Assembly (NCBI GenBank): GCA_030653175.1
Contig: JAURZV010000082.1
Location: forward strand, 42,571 to 106,570
Direction: 5' to 3'
DNA length: 64,000 nt
Origin: Methylobacter sp.
GTDB lineage: Bacteria > Pseudomonadota > Gammaproteobacteria > Methylococcales > Methylomonadaceae
Under the pieces are notes generated by a model that saw nothing but the letters and a program-made list of their open reading frames with translations, was not told where the DNA came from and did no database searches. A program made the translations under genes and the position numbers. The first letter of the stretch is position 1, and each line of letters begins with the position of its first letter. Positions 29,626-40,054 of the stretch are shown piece after piece.

Positions 29626-31122
29626 TTATCCTTTTGCTTGGTGGATAGATTTTTGGGCTTTTTTCTTTTTGGATTTTGATAAGGGTTTCTTTATTGCCGG
29701 GCTACCGGTATTTCCAGTGGGTTGAATTACAGCGGGTACAGTATAAACCGGCATTTGCGGCCCATAAGCAGGTTGCGACCAATAAACTTGGTTGCCCAGC
29801 AACCGGGTAACCACTACGGCGTGTGACCCTTGAATGTCAATGGATTGCTTGCTGCTGCCAATGGCTATGTCATGCTTGCCGGAAGGCAGCGTTACACGGC
29901 CAATGCTGATGGTTGCAGGCAAAGTGCGCCAGGTGCGCTCATCCGCAGATTCAGTAATGACATTGGCGACATTTAATGCAATGCCGGCAATCGCCGCACC
30001 GCCGCCTTGATCCATCAAAACCTTTTGAGACATTGCTTTCGCAGCGGCACGAAGAATGCCCCGAACAATAATCCCCGGCATATCATCCCTTAATGCGCGT
30101 TTGGACATCGTATCCAGGCTGGTGACGGCGGCTAACGGCAGGGTGTCTTTGCCATCAATGCCGAGTGTGCCGGGCTGTAAAGTGTGGCTAGGGTCAGAAT
30201 GCAACACGGGGAACGAAATAGGAATAACCCCCAAATTGCTGACAATGACCGGAACAGGAATGGTGACAGAGCTTAGCGCAGGCGCAGAGCCCGATTCGAC
30301 CACAAATAACACATCGGTTTTCGAGGGTTTACGAAGGCTGGGGCGCGCATCTAGTGTAGCCAAACCATCTTCCAGGATTTTTATATCAGGCTGTAGCTCA
30401 ATCGCCTGCCGGTAACCTGGAGAGGCAAGCCCCTGTTCATTCAAGGCTTCGTACACAAAACCGGCCAGATAATGACTGAAAGCGCTCTGGTAACCGTTTT
30501 TTAGCGTGGTGACTTCGGCCGAGCTAAGTGTCTCGACCGGATAACCGTTCAGATCTTTAAACGTAGTGGTGATGCCTTTTTCTTTACTTTCCTGTTCCAG
30601 TGCTTCGTTATCTTTCGCATTAATTTCCGCGATAATGGCTTCCCGCTCATGGGTTTTCTTAATCTCGGTTCTGGCAGCATTCCAGTCTCCAGACAACAGA
30701 TGGTCTAGGGCTAGCCGAGTAGACAACATGACTTTTTCATAATCATGGCCATCGTAGCGACGGGTCTTATCATTTAAAATCACCGCACCGGCATTTTCCA
30801 AAATGGCGCCGGCCCTGATTTTAGCTTCATTTTCCCATTCATTGACCTTTTGATCAGCCAAAAGCCACGCACCTGCGCTGTCTTTGTATTGGCTTTTCAA
30901 GCGTAATAATTCACCTTTTTCCAGGTAGTAAAGCAAATCGAAATCGCCGCCGGTATTATTGGATTCATGTTGAGTTAAAGCTTGATCCAGCTGGCCTTGT
31001 CCGGCCAGATCAATAGTTTGTTTGAGTTCATCATCGTAACTGCGCATCACAGAGCAGCCGGACAGAGTTATGGTTAATAAAATAGGCAGCGCAAGGCTGG
31101 TCGGGCGGGTAAAGATGGGCAT
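29626..31122 (-). CDS. COG3014-like TPR lipoprotein
   Basis: MPIFTRPTSLALPILLTITLSGCSVMRSYDDELKQTIDLAGQGQLDQAL; same cluster as LpoB and YcfL homologues. Confidence 0.75.
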   Translation of the reverse strand: MPIFTRPTSLALPILLTITLSGCSVMRSYDDELKQTIDLAGQGQLDQALTQHESNNTGGDFDLLYYLEKGELLRLKSQYKDSAGAWLLADQKVNEWENEAKIRAGAILENAGAVILNDKTRRYDGHDYEKVMLSTRLALDHLLSGDWNAARTEIKKTHEREAIIAEINAKDNEALEQESKEKGITTTFKDLNGYPVETLSSAEVTTLKNGYQSAFSHYLAGFVYEALNEQGLASPGYRQAIELQPDIKILEDGLATLDARPSLRKPSKTDVLFVVESGSAPALSSVTIPVPVIVSNLGVIPISFPVLHSDPSHTLQPGTLGIDGKDTLPLAAVTSLDTMSKRALRDDMPGIIVRGILRAAAKAMSQKVLMDQGGGAAIAGIALNVANVITESADERTWRTLPATISIGRVTLPSGKHDIAIGSSKQSIDIQGSHAVVVTRLLGNQVYWSQPAYGPQMPVYTVPAVIQPTGNTGSPAIKKPLSKSKKKKAQKSIHQAKG

Positions 31123-31427
31123 GGTGATTCCTTGTTCTATTATTTTTATTATTGGGTTGTATCCGGCAACTTGGATATTATCCGTAATCAAAGCGCGGGC
31201 ACGGGGAAAAGTATAAATGTTTTGTGGAGTCAATGGCTTGTTATTTTAGAGGAAGTGCCGGCAAGTAAACTGGCGGGAAAGAGTTAGGGAGGCGATTGCA
31301 CCTTACAGATTTAGCCGTATTGTTGCCCAGCTGGCTGAATGCGTGTTTGCAAGACCTGGGCTTTTCGTTTATGGTTGGGTTGTTCGTGGTAAAGACGCAA
31401 TATCAATCACCCTCAGGTACTTCCAAT

Positions 31428-31643
31428 ATGAGCCTCGCCGAACTTCACAAATTATCCGCCGTAGAAAAGTTAAAAATTATCGAGGCGCTTTGGGGGGATT
31501 TAGTCAGTGACGAAGCCAGTCTCCCCAGCCTGTTTTGGCATGAAACCGAATTCATAGAGACTGAAAAAAAATTTCTCTCCGGTGACATCGAAATACTGGA
31601 TTGGCAGCAAGCCAAGAAAGAATTGCGCTCTCAATTTGAATGA
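31428..31643 (+). CDS. Addiction-module antitoxin (TIGR02574-type) orphan
   Basis: MSLAELHKLSAVEKLKIIEALWGDLVSDEASLPSLFWHETEFIETEKKFLSGDIEILDWQQAKKELRSQFE. Confidence 0.7.
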   Translation: MSLAELHKLSAVEKLKIIEALWGDLVSDEASLPSLFWHETEFIETEKKFLSGDIEILDWQQAKKELRSQFE

Positions 31644-31735
31644 AAGTTCAGATTCTTCGGTCAGCTATAGAAGATCTTGCCGCAGGCCGAAAGTTTTATG
31701 TCAGTACAGTGTCATTGCAACAAGCCATCAATTAA
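31640..31735 (+). pseudogene. Truncated RelE/ParE toxin remnant
   Basis: ATG overlaps antitoxin end; MKVQILRSAIEDLAAGRKFYVSTVSLQQAIN-stop, toxin-like start then truncation. Confidence 0.65.
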
Positions 31736-31804
31736 AGACACAAAATAGATACACGCCGTGCATCTGATAGGGTATGGTTGATGTGAAAAGAAAGAGGAGT
31801 TTTT

Positions 31805-32091
31805 ATGTCTTACAGCCAAACATCAACCGATACACAAACCCAGACAGTTAATCTGCGCGTTCGCCGCGATATTCGCGCCTTGATTGACAGGGCGGCAAAG
31901 GCACAGGGCAGACGCGCTCTGACTTTATGATTGATGCCGCTCAACGTGCGGAGGAGGAATCCCTGCTTGACCAAACACTGGTGCGGCTTGATCAAAAAAC
32001 TTACGAGCATTTTCTTGAGGTTCTCGACTGTCCGCCTGGTGGTGAGGGGTTTGAACGGCTGATGGCTGCCGCAAAACCTTGGAATGGATAA
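31805..32091 (+). pseudogene. DUF1778 (TacA-like) antitoxin, frameshifted
   Basis: TVNLRVRRDIRALIDRAAKAQGR then -1 nt; frame continues TRSDFMIDAAQRAEEESLLDQTLVRLDQKTYEHFLEVLDCPPGGEGFERLMAAAKPWNG. Confidence 0.75.
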
Positions 32092-32478
32092 TGCTGTCTT
32101 CCCCTGTTCGGTTAGCTACGGATCATCAGCTTGATGATTTTGCCTGTGTGTCGATAGCCTTGATCCTGAAAAAATCAGTTGAAGCGCGTGGAAACCGTTC
32201 GTGAGAGCTTGTCGAAGCATGAGCGGTTTCCACGCTCTAACCCATTTGGTGAGCATTCCAAACCCCGCTCACCCTTCGACTTGGCTCAGGGCGAACGGGG
32301 TTTGGAATGCTCAACTGCGGTTTTTAGGTTGATGATTGGCTCAAGAGGCGGGCGCACCCTAATCAGGTCAGCGGAGCGTCTCGCACTTGAAGCAAAGGCT
32401 TTTTATGAGCATCATGGGTTTGTCGCGTCGCCGACACAACCCATGACCTTGATCCTGTCACTAAAGGGACTTGTGTAA
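32091..32478 (+). pseudogene. GNAT (TacT-like) toxin remnant interrupted by REP repeats
   Basis: MLSSPVRLATDHQLDDFAC ... (REPs) ... DDWLKRRAHPNQVSGAS ... EAKAFYEHHGFVASPTQPMTLILSLKGLV. Confidence 0.7.
32186..32311. repeat. Two REP-like inverted repeats inside the GNAT remnant
   Basis: gcgtggaaaccgttcgtgagagcttgtcgaagcatgagcggtttccacgc (32186-32235) and gagcattccaaaccccgctcacccttcgac...gaacggggtttggaatgctc (32250-32311). Confidence 0.8.
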
Positions 32479-32531
32479 ATATTTATGGCTCTCAGAAAGG
32501 CCTGTCCGGCAGTTATCCTGCCTGATTTGAT

Positions 32532-32840
32532 TTAAACCAAATGCACTTCCAGTTTTTTACCTACGGCGGCGGCGTATTTGCGCAAGGTGTCGATAGACGG
32601 TGAATGTTTGCCTGAGATCAAGGCGCTTTCCAGGCGCGCCACCGCAGAGGCTTTTGTGCCCATGCGTTCGGCGACTTGCGCCTGGGTTAATCCGGCTTCA
32701 CGTCTGGCGCTGAGTATTTCGTCGAGTATGGCGTATTTTGGAATGTTGGCGTCGTAGGCCGCTTTTACCGCCGGATTGTTTAATAATTGTTCGCGAAATG
32801 CGGCATCGTGTGGAACAGGTTGGTAAGTATCGTTATCCAT
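32532..32840 (-). CDS. XRE-family (HigA-like) antitoxin
   Basis: ILSARREAGLTQAQVAERMGTKASAVARLESALISGKHSPSIDTLRKYAAAVGKKLEVHLV. Confidence 0.88.
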   Translation of the reverse strand: MDNDTYQPVPHDAAFREQLLNNPAVKAAYDANIPKYAILDEILSARREAGLTQAQVAERMGTKASAVARLESALISGKHSPSIDTLRKYAAAVGKKLEVHLV

Positions 32841-32856
32841 GGTTAACCTCTTTTAG

Positions 32857-33164
32857 TCATTTTCTGGCGAGCTGTAAATCGGCAGCCGGCGTGGTGTTGG
32901 TTTTCTTGACTAGGCTATGCAAAATAACAATCGCCTGTCCAATTTGTGTGCAATAAAATACGCGCCCAATGCCTTCTTTGCCTTTGGGGCGCAGTTCGAA
33001 TAACCCGCCGCCCATTGCGCGTGAATGCGGCATGTGCAAGTTTACCCCGTGATTTTGCATTAAATCGGTTAAGTGAATGTAATCCGCTAAAATCCCTGCC
33101 GGTAGCGACATCACTTGCTGTTTAACCCGCTCATTGTAGTAGGTGATGGTATGGTATAGTTCAT
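32857..33164 (-). pseudogene. HigB/RelE-like toxin with apparent N-terminal frameshift (5-bp duplication)
   Basis: Body VMSLPAGILADYIHLTDLMQNHGVNLHMPHSRAMGGGLFELRPKGKEGIGRVFYCT. ATG at 33164 restores MNYTITYYNERVKQQV only if one ATGGT unit of 33146-33155 is removed. Confidence 0.65.
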
Positions 33165-33443
33165 GGAATCATTGTAACAAATTTGTTATTCATGGCAACT
33201 CTGTCGCTTCCCGTAGCGGATGCAATTTAAAAACGGTTGATTGGACTGCATAATCCCTTGCGGTTCGAGTTGGCATCGTCATCCATGGCTTCTCGGCAAT
33301 CGCCTAAAGCGCCTACTGTTGGTGCTCTATCTCCTGCATCCAAGTCGTGGATCCCGGTATTTTCCCTGCCGGGATGACGCGTGGAGCGGAATCCAGATGT
33401 TCATAGAAAATGCGGAGAATTACAGGCAAGTAAATTCGCCAGT

Positions 33444-34052
33444 CTATTCGCGGGTTTTGCTTTTAATGCGGGTTCCCATCAGGTAGTCGAACCAGGGCCA
33501 GGTCACACACCAGTTCGCGGCGCGGTTGCCGCCGAGATGGTGATCGTAATGCCAGCGTAAATGCTGTTTAGCCCAGATTGGGTCAAGGTGAGCCTTGCGG
33601 TGCTTGTAGTAATAAAGCATCAAGGATGCATATACAGCGCCGGTAAATGGGGGGGATAATATAAACAGCGGCACATGCAGCAGTACAATGCCCGACAATA
33701 CCGCCAATTCCTTGGTTTGGGCGTTCCATGCTGTTAATGTTACGGATTGATAACCCGGATCGAACATGGCATTTTTAGCGCAAACAGCGTGATGCTCATG
33801 CCAATGATAAGCCCAGAAACTGTGCCGGTGTTGTCCCAGTCCATGCAGAATGTATTTATGCATCAGCCATTCACCGGCATTGGCATACAGTAAGCCTAAA
33901 ATGAATTGAGCCGCTAAGCTAAGCATGGGACATAGAATAAAATACCTCATTTCTCCAAGGAGCGCAGGCGGCAGTTGCTCCTGGACAATTAGTTCATTGG
34001 CATTAACCGGAATATTTCTTCTCTCTATAATACGTTTTCTTCCCGCTATCAA
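33444..34052 (-). CDS. Fatty acid hydroxylase / sterol desaturase superfamily membrane protein
   Basis: His clusters HKYILHG, HRHSFWAYHWHEHH, HLRWHYDHHLGGN with hydrophobic segments. Confidence 0.85.
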   Translation of the reverse strand: MIAGRKRIIERRNIPVNANELIVQEQLPPALLGEMRYFILCPMLSLAAQFILGLLYANAGEWLMHKYILHGLGQHRHSFWAYHWHEHHAVCAKNAMFDPGYQSVTLTAWNAQTKELAVLSGIVLLHVPLFILSPPFTGAVYASLMLYYYKHRKAHLDPIWAKQHLRWHYDHHLGGNRAANWCVTWPWFDYLMGTRIKSKTRE

Positions 34053-34251
34053 GCCAGGTTAAAAATATTACAGAACAAATATCTTTTGTTTGTCTCATTT
34101 CTGTTCCGAATCAAAACACACCGAACGTAAGTAAATGGGCATCAAAGATTGGGTCAAGTGCTTATCTGAGGGGCGGATTGCAAGATTTCCTTTTTTAATC
34201 GCTACAAAGTAGATAAAATTAGTGGGTTTTTATTTATTAGGTGATATCAGC

Positions 34252-34575
34252 ATGAGCGTTATAGAAAGAATTAAAGACCAGATTGAAAATAATCAGGTTG
34301 TTTTATACATGAAAGGGTCACCGGATTTTCCTCAGTGCGGCTTTTCCGGCCAGACGGTGCAAATATTGGGGGCCTGTCATGCCAAATTTATGTACGTTAA
34401 TATTTTTGAGGATCCTGAACTTCGCGAGGCGCTTAAAGAATACTCGAACTGGCCGACCTATCCCCAGCTGTATATTGGCGGTGAGTTAGTCGGCGGTTGC
34501 GATATCGTTATTGACCTGTACCAGAAGGGTGAGTTGGCAAAGATGCTGGCCGCGGTTGGCGGTGTAGAGGCATAA
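34252..34575 (+). CDS. grxD: Monothiol glutaredoxin Grx4
   Basis: QVVLYMKGSPDFPQCGFSGQTVQIL, WPTYPQLYIGGELVGGCDI. Confidence 0.96.
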   Translation: MSVIERIKDQIENNQVVLYMKGSPDFPQCGFSGQTVQILGACHAKFMYVNIFEDPELREALKEYSNWPTYPQLYIGGELVGGCDIVIDLYQKGELAKMLAAVGGVEA

Positions 34576-34794
34576 GCCGGTTTCGCTAAGTTAATCGCAT
34601 TAAGGCATAAAATTACGAAGGACACGAAGAATCAAGGTAAAGCTTCGTGTCCACACCGGAGTACAAGGCTTGCCTTGTACATGTAAATCGTTCAAAGCCA
34701 GCTTTGAACTCCGAAACAACACAATTAGCTTTGTGTTAGAGTGGAGTGAACAGGTCTGAATTAAGTAAGTTGGTGCCTATGGTATGGGGTTAAG

Positions 34795-35430
34795 CTACGC
34801 CAGTCCGATCTGCGCACCCTGTTCCAGCTGCTTCCAGCGGTTGACGATCATGCAAAACAGTTCCGCTGTCTTTTCGGCGTCATAGAGCGCTGAATGCGCT
34901 TTTTCATTATCCCAGTCCAATCCTGCTGTTTGGGCCATTTTCGCCAGCACGGTCTGTTGATAGACCAATCCCCCCAATGTCGCAGTGTCGAAAGTGCTGA
35001 ACGGATGAAAAGGACTGCGTTTTATTTGGGTTCTTTGAATGGCGGCATTTAAGAAGCTGATGTCAAAAGCAGGGTTGTGGCCGACCAGAATTGCCCGGGT
35101 GCAGTTGTTACGCTTGACGGCCTCTTTAATGGGTTTAAACAGCATGTGCAGCGCGTCTTTCTCGTCAATAGCCATCCGAAACGGGTGGTGCGGGTCTATG
35201 CCGTTAAATTTGAGGGCTGCTTCGTCCAGTTCGGCGTTTTTAAAGGGAATGACGTGTGTTGTATAACGTTCGGTAATTTCCAGTTCACTGTTGCTGTTAA
35301 GCTCGACAATTACCGCGGCAATTTCCAGTAATGCATTTTTTTTGGGGTTAAACCCGGCTGTTTCAATGTCGATGACTACCGGGAGGAAGCCTCGGAAACG
35401 TTTGTCTAAGGGAATTACAGGTGTATCCAT
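34795..35430 (-). CDS. rnt: Ribonuclease T
   Basis: FLPVVIDIETAGFNPKKNALLEIAAV; ILVGHNPAFDISFLNAA; AHSALYDAEKTAELF. Confidence 0.95.
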   Translation of the reverse strand: MDTPVIPLDKRFRGFLPVVIDIETAGFNPKKNALLEIAAVIVELNSNSELEITERYTTHVIPFKNAELDEAALKFNGIDPHHPFRMAIDEKDALHMLFKPIKEAVKRNNCTRAILVGHNPAFDISFLNAAIQRTQIKRSPFHPFSTFDTATLGGLVYQQTVLAKMAQTAGLDWDNEKAHSALYDAEKTAELFCMIVNRWKQLEQGAQIGLA

Positions 35431-35543
35431 TTTTTGAGTTATGCCGAGAGGTGTCGAATGATGAGGAATAAATGCGATGATTTATGGTATGTTACGCGAA
35501 AATTGACACATTATAAAAATAATAGCACTGAGGAGTGGATGTA

Positions 35544-36305
35544 ATGCAACATAAAAAATTGATAACGCAGCTCGGATGTCTTGTTTTATTAGGGATGTTG
35601 GAAGGGTGTGCAACTACATCAAAAGACCCGCAAGATCCATTGGAAGGCTGGAATAGAGGCGTTCAGACGTTTAACGATAAACTTGATGATTATGCGATGA
35701 AGCCTGTCGCCAAAGGTTATCAATGGATAACCCCATCATTTGTCGATCGCGGTGTGAGTAACTTCTTTAGTAATATTAACGATATCGGCGTAACCATCAA
35801 CGACCTGTTACAGTTTAAAATATCGCAGACCGGCATGGATGGATCGCGCTTTATCGTTAATACTATTGCCGGTGTTGCCGGTTTTGTTGATGTCGCGGCG
35901 ATGATAGATTTACCCAAGCATAATGAAGATTTTGACCAAACAATGGGGGTTTGGGGCGTGCCGACCGGCCCTTACCTGGTGCTGCCGTTTTTCGGGCCAA
36001 GTTCTCCCCGAGGCGTGGGCGGTTTGATCGGCGATGCGGCGATGAACCCCATCAGCTATCTTGACAGCGGTGTTGTCAGCAGCGGACTGTTTGGGTTGAA
36101 TGCGATCGACCTGCGTGCAGATAATTTGGCTACTGAAAAAATTGCGACGGAAGCGGCGGTAGACCGGTATGCTTTTTTCAAAAGCGCTTATTTTCAACAT
36201 CGTGAATATCTGGTTAACGATGGCAATATGCCGGAAGGATCGGATTATCTGGAGATTGATGATGACTTTAATGAAGATAATTTGGCTCCGGTTAAGCCGT
36301 ATTAG
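35544..36305 (+). CDS. mlaA: MlaA/VacJ lipoprotein
   Basis: MLEGCAT lipobox; DPLEGWNRGVQTFNDKLDDYAMKPVAKGY; GPYLVLPFFGPSSPRG. Confidence 0.95.
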   Translation: MQHKKLITQLGCLVLLGMLEGCATTSKDPQDPLEGWNRGVQTFNDKLDDYAMKPVAKGYQWITPSFVDRGVSNFFSNINDIGVTINDLLQFKISQTGMDGSRFIVNTIAGVAGFVDVAAMIDLPKHNEDFDQTMGVWGVPTGPYLVLPFFGPSSPRGVGGLIGDAAMNPISYLDSGVVSSGLFGLNAIDLRADNLATEKIATEAAVDRYAFFKSAYFQHREYLVNDGNMPEGSDYLEIDDDFNEDNLAPVKPY

Positions 36306-36464
36306 AGTCAGACGAAGGGGCGAAAAAAACGTTGTTATCTTGAATCGTGAAAAAAGTAGGGCGCGCCGTGCGCGCCTTTTTCTCAGATTGGGATTAAATT
36401 GACGCTCCTCTCTGGCGCGCGCGGCACGCCCTACGCTAAGTGACCTTTGTGGTTTGCCGGCAAA

Positions 36465-37496
36465 TTATTGTAACTTCCAGTTCAACTCTTCATTCGCCTT
36501 GAGCGGCGTGATGGATAGGTCATTTTCTCCGTAAGCGGACGGCACTTTCCAGGCGGTTTTTTCCAGCGTGACCGTGCCTGAATTTCTGGGCAATCGGTAA
36601 AAATCGGCGCCGTAAAAACTGGCGAAACCTTCCAGTTTGTCCAATGCGTCCGCCCGTTCAAATGCTTCCGCGTAGAGCTCCAAAGCCGCATGAGCGCTGT
36701 AACAACCGGCGCAACCGCAGGCGGTTTCTTTTAATGAAGTCAAATGCGGCGCGCTGTCCGTACCCAGAAAGAATTTCGGGTTGCCGCTGGTGGCAGCCTC
36801 GACCAATGCCAGACGATGAGACTCGCGCTTGATAATCGGCAGGCAGTAATAGTGCGGTCTGATGCCGCCCGCCAGAATTGCATTGCGGTTAAATAATAAA
36901 TGCTGGGGGGTGATGGTTGCAGCAATATTGGCGCCGGAAGCCAGCACAAACTGCACGGCTTCGGTCGTAGTCACATGTTCGGCCACGATGCGTAAACCGG
37001 GAAAGTTGCGGGTGATGTCGGTCAGATAGGTGTCGATAAATACCCGTTCCCGGTCGAAAATATCGCACGCGTCATCGGTGACTTCGCCATGAATCAGCAA
37101 CGGGATGTCTAGCCGTTCCATTGCCGCAAATAACGGATATATAGCCTTGATGTCGGCAACGCCGGAATCGGAATTGGTGGTGGCGCCTGCCGGATAAAGT
37201 TTAAAGGCATGGATATGTTGGCATCCTGCGGCTTTTTTGATTTCATCCACGGTCGTCGAACCGGTCAGATAAAGCGTCATCAGCGGCGTAAAATCAAGGC
37301 CGGCAGGAACCGCCTGTAGAATTTCTTCCCGATAAGCCAAGGCTTGAGCCACCGTCGTAACAGGCGGTTTGAGATTGGGCATGATGATCGCGCGGGCAAA
37401 TTGCCTGGCGGTATGCGGTATAACGGTTTTTAAAACCGCGCCGTTTCTGACATGTAAATGCAGGTCATCCGGCCTTGTGATGGTTAATGTTTTCAT
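36465..37496 (-). CDS. pyrC: Dihydroorotase
   Basis: ITRPDDLHLHVRNG, IMPNLKPPVTT, GTDSAPH. Confidence 0.96.
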   Translation of the reverse strand: MKTLTITRPDDLHLHVRNGAVLKTVIPHTARQFARAIIMPNLKPPVTTVAQALAYREEILQAVPAGLDFTPLMTLYLTGSTTVDEIKKAAGCQHIHAFKLYPAGATTNSDSGVADIKAIYPLFAAMERLDIPLLIHGEVTDDACDIFDRERVFIDTYLTDITRNFPGLRIVAEHVTTTEAVQFVLASGANIAATITPQHLLFNRNAILAGGIRPHYYCLPIIKRESHRLALVEAATSGNPKFFLGTDSAPHLTSLKETACGCAGCYSAHAALELYAEAFERADALDKLEGFASFYGADFYRLPRNSGTVTLEKTAWKVPSAYGENDLSITPLKANEELNWKLQ

Positions 37497-37602
37497 TATT
37501 GAAGGTAAATTCTGTAAAATAGGCGGTTATTTTATAGTAAGTGTCTTGAAAAACTAAACTCAGCACTTATTGTGGTTTTTATTTTTGTTATCGGAGCGGT
37601 TA

Positions 37603-37869
37603 ATGCCAATATACGAGTACCAATGTCAGTCATGCGGTCATGAGCACGAAGCGTTACAAAAACTCAGCGCCGAGCCCCTAATTACCTGCCCGGCCTGTAG
37701 CAAGCCGGAATTAATGAAAAAGATTTCTGCGGCGGGATTCCGATTGAAAGGCACCGGCTGGTACGAAACTGATTTTAAAAGCGGCACCAAGAAGAATGTA
37801 GCGGGCGAAGCGAGTTGTTCAAGTTCCGCACCATCCTCCGGCGGCTGTTCAGGCGGCGGCTGTAAATAA
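37603..37869 (+). CDS. FmdB-family zinc ribbon protein
   Basis: MPIYEYQCQSCGHEHEALQKLSAEPLITCPACSKPELMKKISAAGFRLKGTGWYETDFK. Confidence 0.94.
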   Translation: MPIYEYQCQSCGHEHEALQKLSAEPLITCPACSKPELMKKISAAGFRLKGTGWYETDFKSGTKKNVAGEASCSSSAPSSGGCSGGGCK

Positions 37870-37875
37870 TAAAGC

Positions 37876-37938
37876 AGGCGAAAGGCTCAAGGCGAAAGGC
37901 AAAAAAAACATGCCTTCGCCTTGAGCCTTTCGCCTTTC
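37876..37938. terminator. Strong hairpin between fmdB-like gene and aspS
   Basis: ggcgaaaggctcaaggcgaaaggca ... tgccttcgccttgagcctttcgcc. Confidence 0.6.
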
Positions 37939-37966
37939 ATCTTAACCAAATCAACAGGGAAAATTT

Positions 37967-39757
37967 ATGCGTACTCACATGTGCGGAGAATTAAACACAC
38001 AACAGCTAGGCGAAACGGTTTCAATCTGCGGTTGGGTGCATAGACGCAGAGACCACGGCGGCGTTATTTTTATCGACCTCCGAGATCGTGCCGGATTGGT
38101 CCAGGTCGTGGTTGATCCCGACTTGGCTGACACCTTCGCCACTGCTGAAAGCGTCCGCAGTGAATATGTTTTAAAGATTACCGGTTTGGTTCGTCACCGT
38201 CCTGAAGGCACGGTTAATGCCAACATGCATTCCGGCGCGATTGAAATACTGGCTAAAGACATCGAAGTCCTGAATGAGTCGGAAACCCCGCCGTTCCCGG
38301 TCGAAAGCGAAATCGAGGTCAACGAAGAGTTGCGTTTGCGCTATCGTTATATCGACTTGCGTCGTACCGTGATGCAGGAAAAGATGAAAGTGCGCCGCGA
38401 TGTGACGCGCGTGTTAAGAAACTTTCTCGATGATAACGAGTTCTTCGAGATTGAAACGCCTTACTTAACCAAAGCCACACCCGAAGGTGCGCGCGACTAC
38501 ATCGTACCGAGCCGCACCCACGAAAACTCGTTTTTCGCGCTGCCGCAATCGCCGCAATTGTATAAGCAGATGTTGATGGTGGCGGGCATGGATCGCTATT
38601 ATCAAGTCGTGCGTTGTTTCCGCGATGAAGACTTGCGCGCCGACCGTCAGCCTGAGTTTACCCAGCTGGATATCGAAACCTCGTTCATGAATGAAAACGA
38701 GATCATGCACATCATGGAGGAAATGATCCGCCAGTTGTTCATCAAAGTGATCGGCGTGAACCTGGGCGACAAATTTCCGCGCATGACCCATCAGGAAGCG
38801 GTATCGCGCTTCGGCGTCGACCGTCCCGATTTGCGGATTCCGCTGGAATTGGTCGATATTGCCGAGGACATGAAAGACGTCGATTTCAAGGTCTTCTCGG
38901 CGCCGGCCAACGACCCGAAAGGCCGCGTCGTTGCGATGCGCGTACCGAACGCGGGCGATTTAAGCCGCAAAGACATCGATGCGTTAACCAAGTATGTCAG
39001 TATTTACGGCGCTCGAGGCTTGGCTTATATCAAGGTTAACGACTTGGCCGCCGGTGTCGACGGCTTACAATCGCCTATCGTTAAATTCGCCCCTGCCGAG
39101 GTATGGGACAGTGTGTTGGCTAAAACCGGCGCACAAAACGGCGATTTAATCTTTTTCGGCGCGGATAAAGCCGGCATCGTTAATGAAGCGATGGGCGCGT
39201 TGCGGGTCAAGTTGGGGCATGACCTTAACCTGCTGCAAGGCGACTGGAAACCGGTCTGGGTGATTGACTTCCCGATGTTCGATTGGGATGAGAAAAGCCA
39301 GCGTTGGAATGCCATCCATCACCCTTTTACCGCGCCAAGTTGCTCGGTCGAAGAGCTGGTAGCCAATCCGGGCGCGGCTTTATCGCGCGCTTACGATTTG
39401 GTGTTGAACGGCACCGAAGTCGGCGGCGGTTCGATTCGTATCAATCGTACGTCCATGCAGCAAACCGTACTTGAAATTTTAGGTATAGGCGAAGACGAAG
39501 CCAGGGAAAAATTCGGCTTCCTGCTGGATGCGTTGAAATACGGCGCGCCACCGCATGGCGGCCTTGCGTTCGGCCTTGATCGTCTGGTCATGCTGATGAC
39601 AGGATCAAGTTCTATCCGTGACGTAATTGCCTTCCCCAAGACGCAATCAGCGGCTTGTCCTTTAGTCAGCGCACCGGCGGTAGTTACCGATGAGCAATTG
39701 AAGGAACTGGGCATTCGGTTGATTAAGCCTGCCGGAAAAGAGAAAGCTAAGGATTAA
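37967..39757 (+). CDS. aspS: Aspartyl-tRNA synthetase
   Basis: [61 protein letters not shown]. Confidence 0.98.
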   Translation: MRTHMCGELNTQQLGETVSICGWVHRRRDHGGVIFIDLRDRAGLVQVVVDPDLADTFATAESVRSEYVLKITGLVRHRPEGTVNANMHSGAIEILAKDIEVLNESETPPFPVESEIEVNEELRLRYRYIDLRRTVMQEKMKVRRDVTRVLRNFLDDNEFFEIETPYLTKATPEGARDYIVPSRTHENSFFALPQSPQLYKQMLMVAGMDRYYQVVRCFRDEDLRADRQPEFTQLDIETSFMNENEIMHIMEEMIRQLFIKVIGVNLGDKFPRMTHQEAVSRFGVDRPDLRIPLELVDIAEDMKDVDFKVFSAPANDPKGRVVAMRVPNAGDLSRKDIDALTKYVSIYGARGLAYIKVNDLAAGVDGLQSPIVKFAPAEVWDSVLAKTGAQNGDLIFFGADKAGIVNEAMGALRVKLGHDLNLLQGDWKPVWVIDFPMFDWDEKSQRWNAIHHPFTAPSCSVEELVANPGAALSRAYDLVLNGTEVGGGSIRINRTSMQQTVLEILGIGEDEAREKFGFLLDALKYGAPPHGGLAFGLDRLVMLMTGSSSIRDVIAFPKTQSAACPLVSAPAVVTDEQLKELGIRLIKPAGKEKAKD

Positions 39758-40054
39758 AAGCCTTTTATTCACCACGAACGACTGCATGGATCTCAAGCCG
39801 GACGGGGCATGTTGCCCCGTCCGAAACGTTTTGCGCTAGTTAAGTGCAAAACGTTACTTAGGCATCGCAAAAACATTAGGAGCGGGGTTGCAAACCCCGC
39901 TCCGCTGAGAGTACTACGACGAAGAATACAAAGAAATAAAACTTCGTGTCCTTCGTGCCTTCGTGGTGATATGCTTTTTCTTTTATGAATTGACCTGTTA
40001 TTAAGCCGTTACATAAAATCCCCCCAATATCTTCTCCCTAGAGGAGTATCATTT

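Noticed and set aside
36356-36434. tagggcgcgccgtgcgcgcc...ggcgcgcgcggcacgccctac as possible small RNA
   Set aside because: Looks like a REP/terminator-type inverted repeat between mlaA and pyrC; no promoter evidence.
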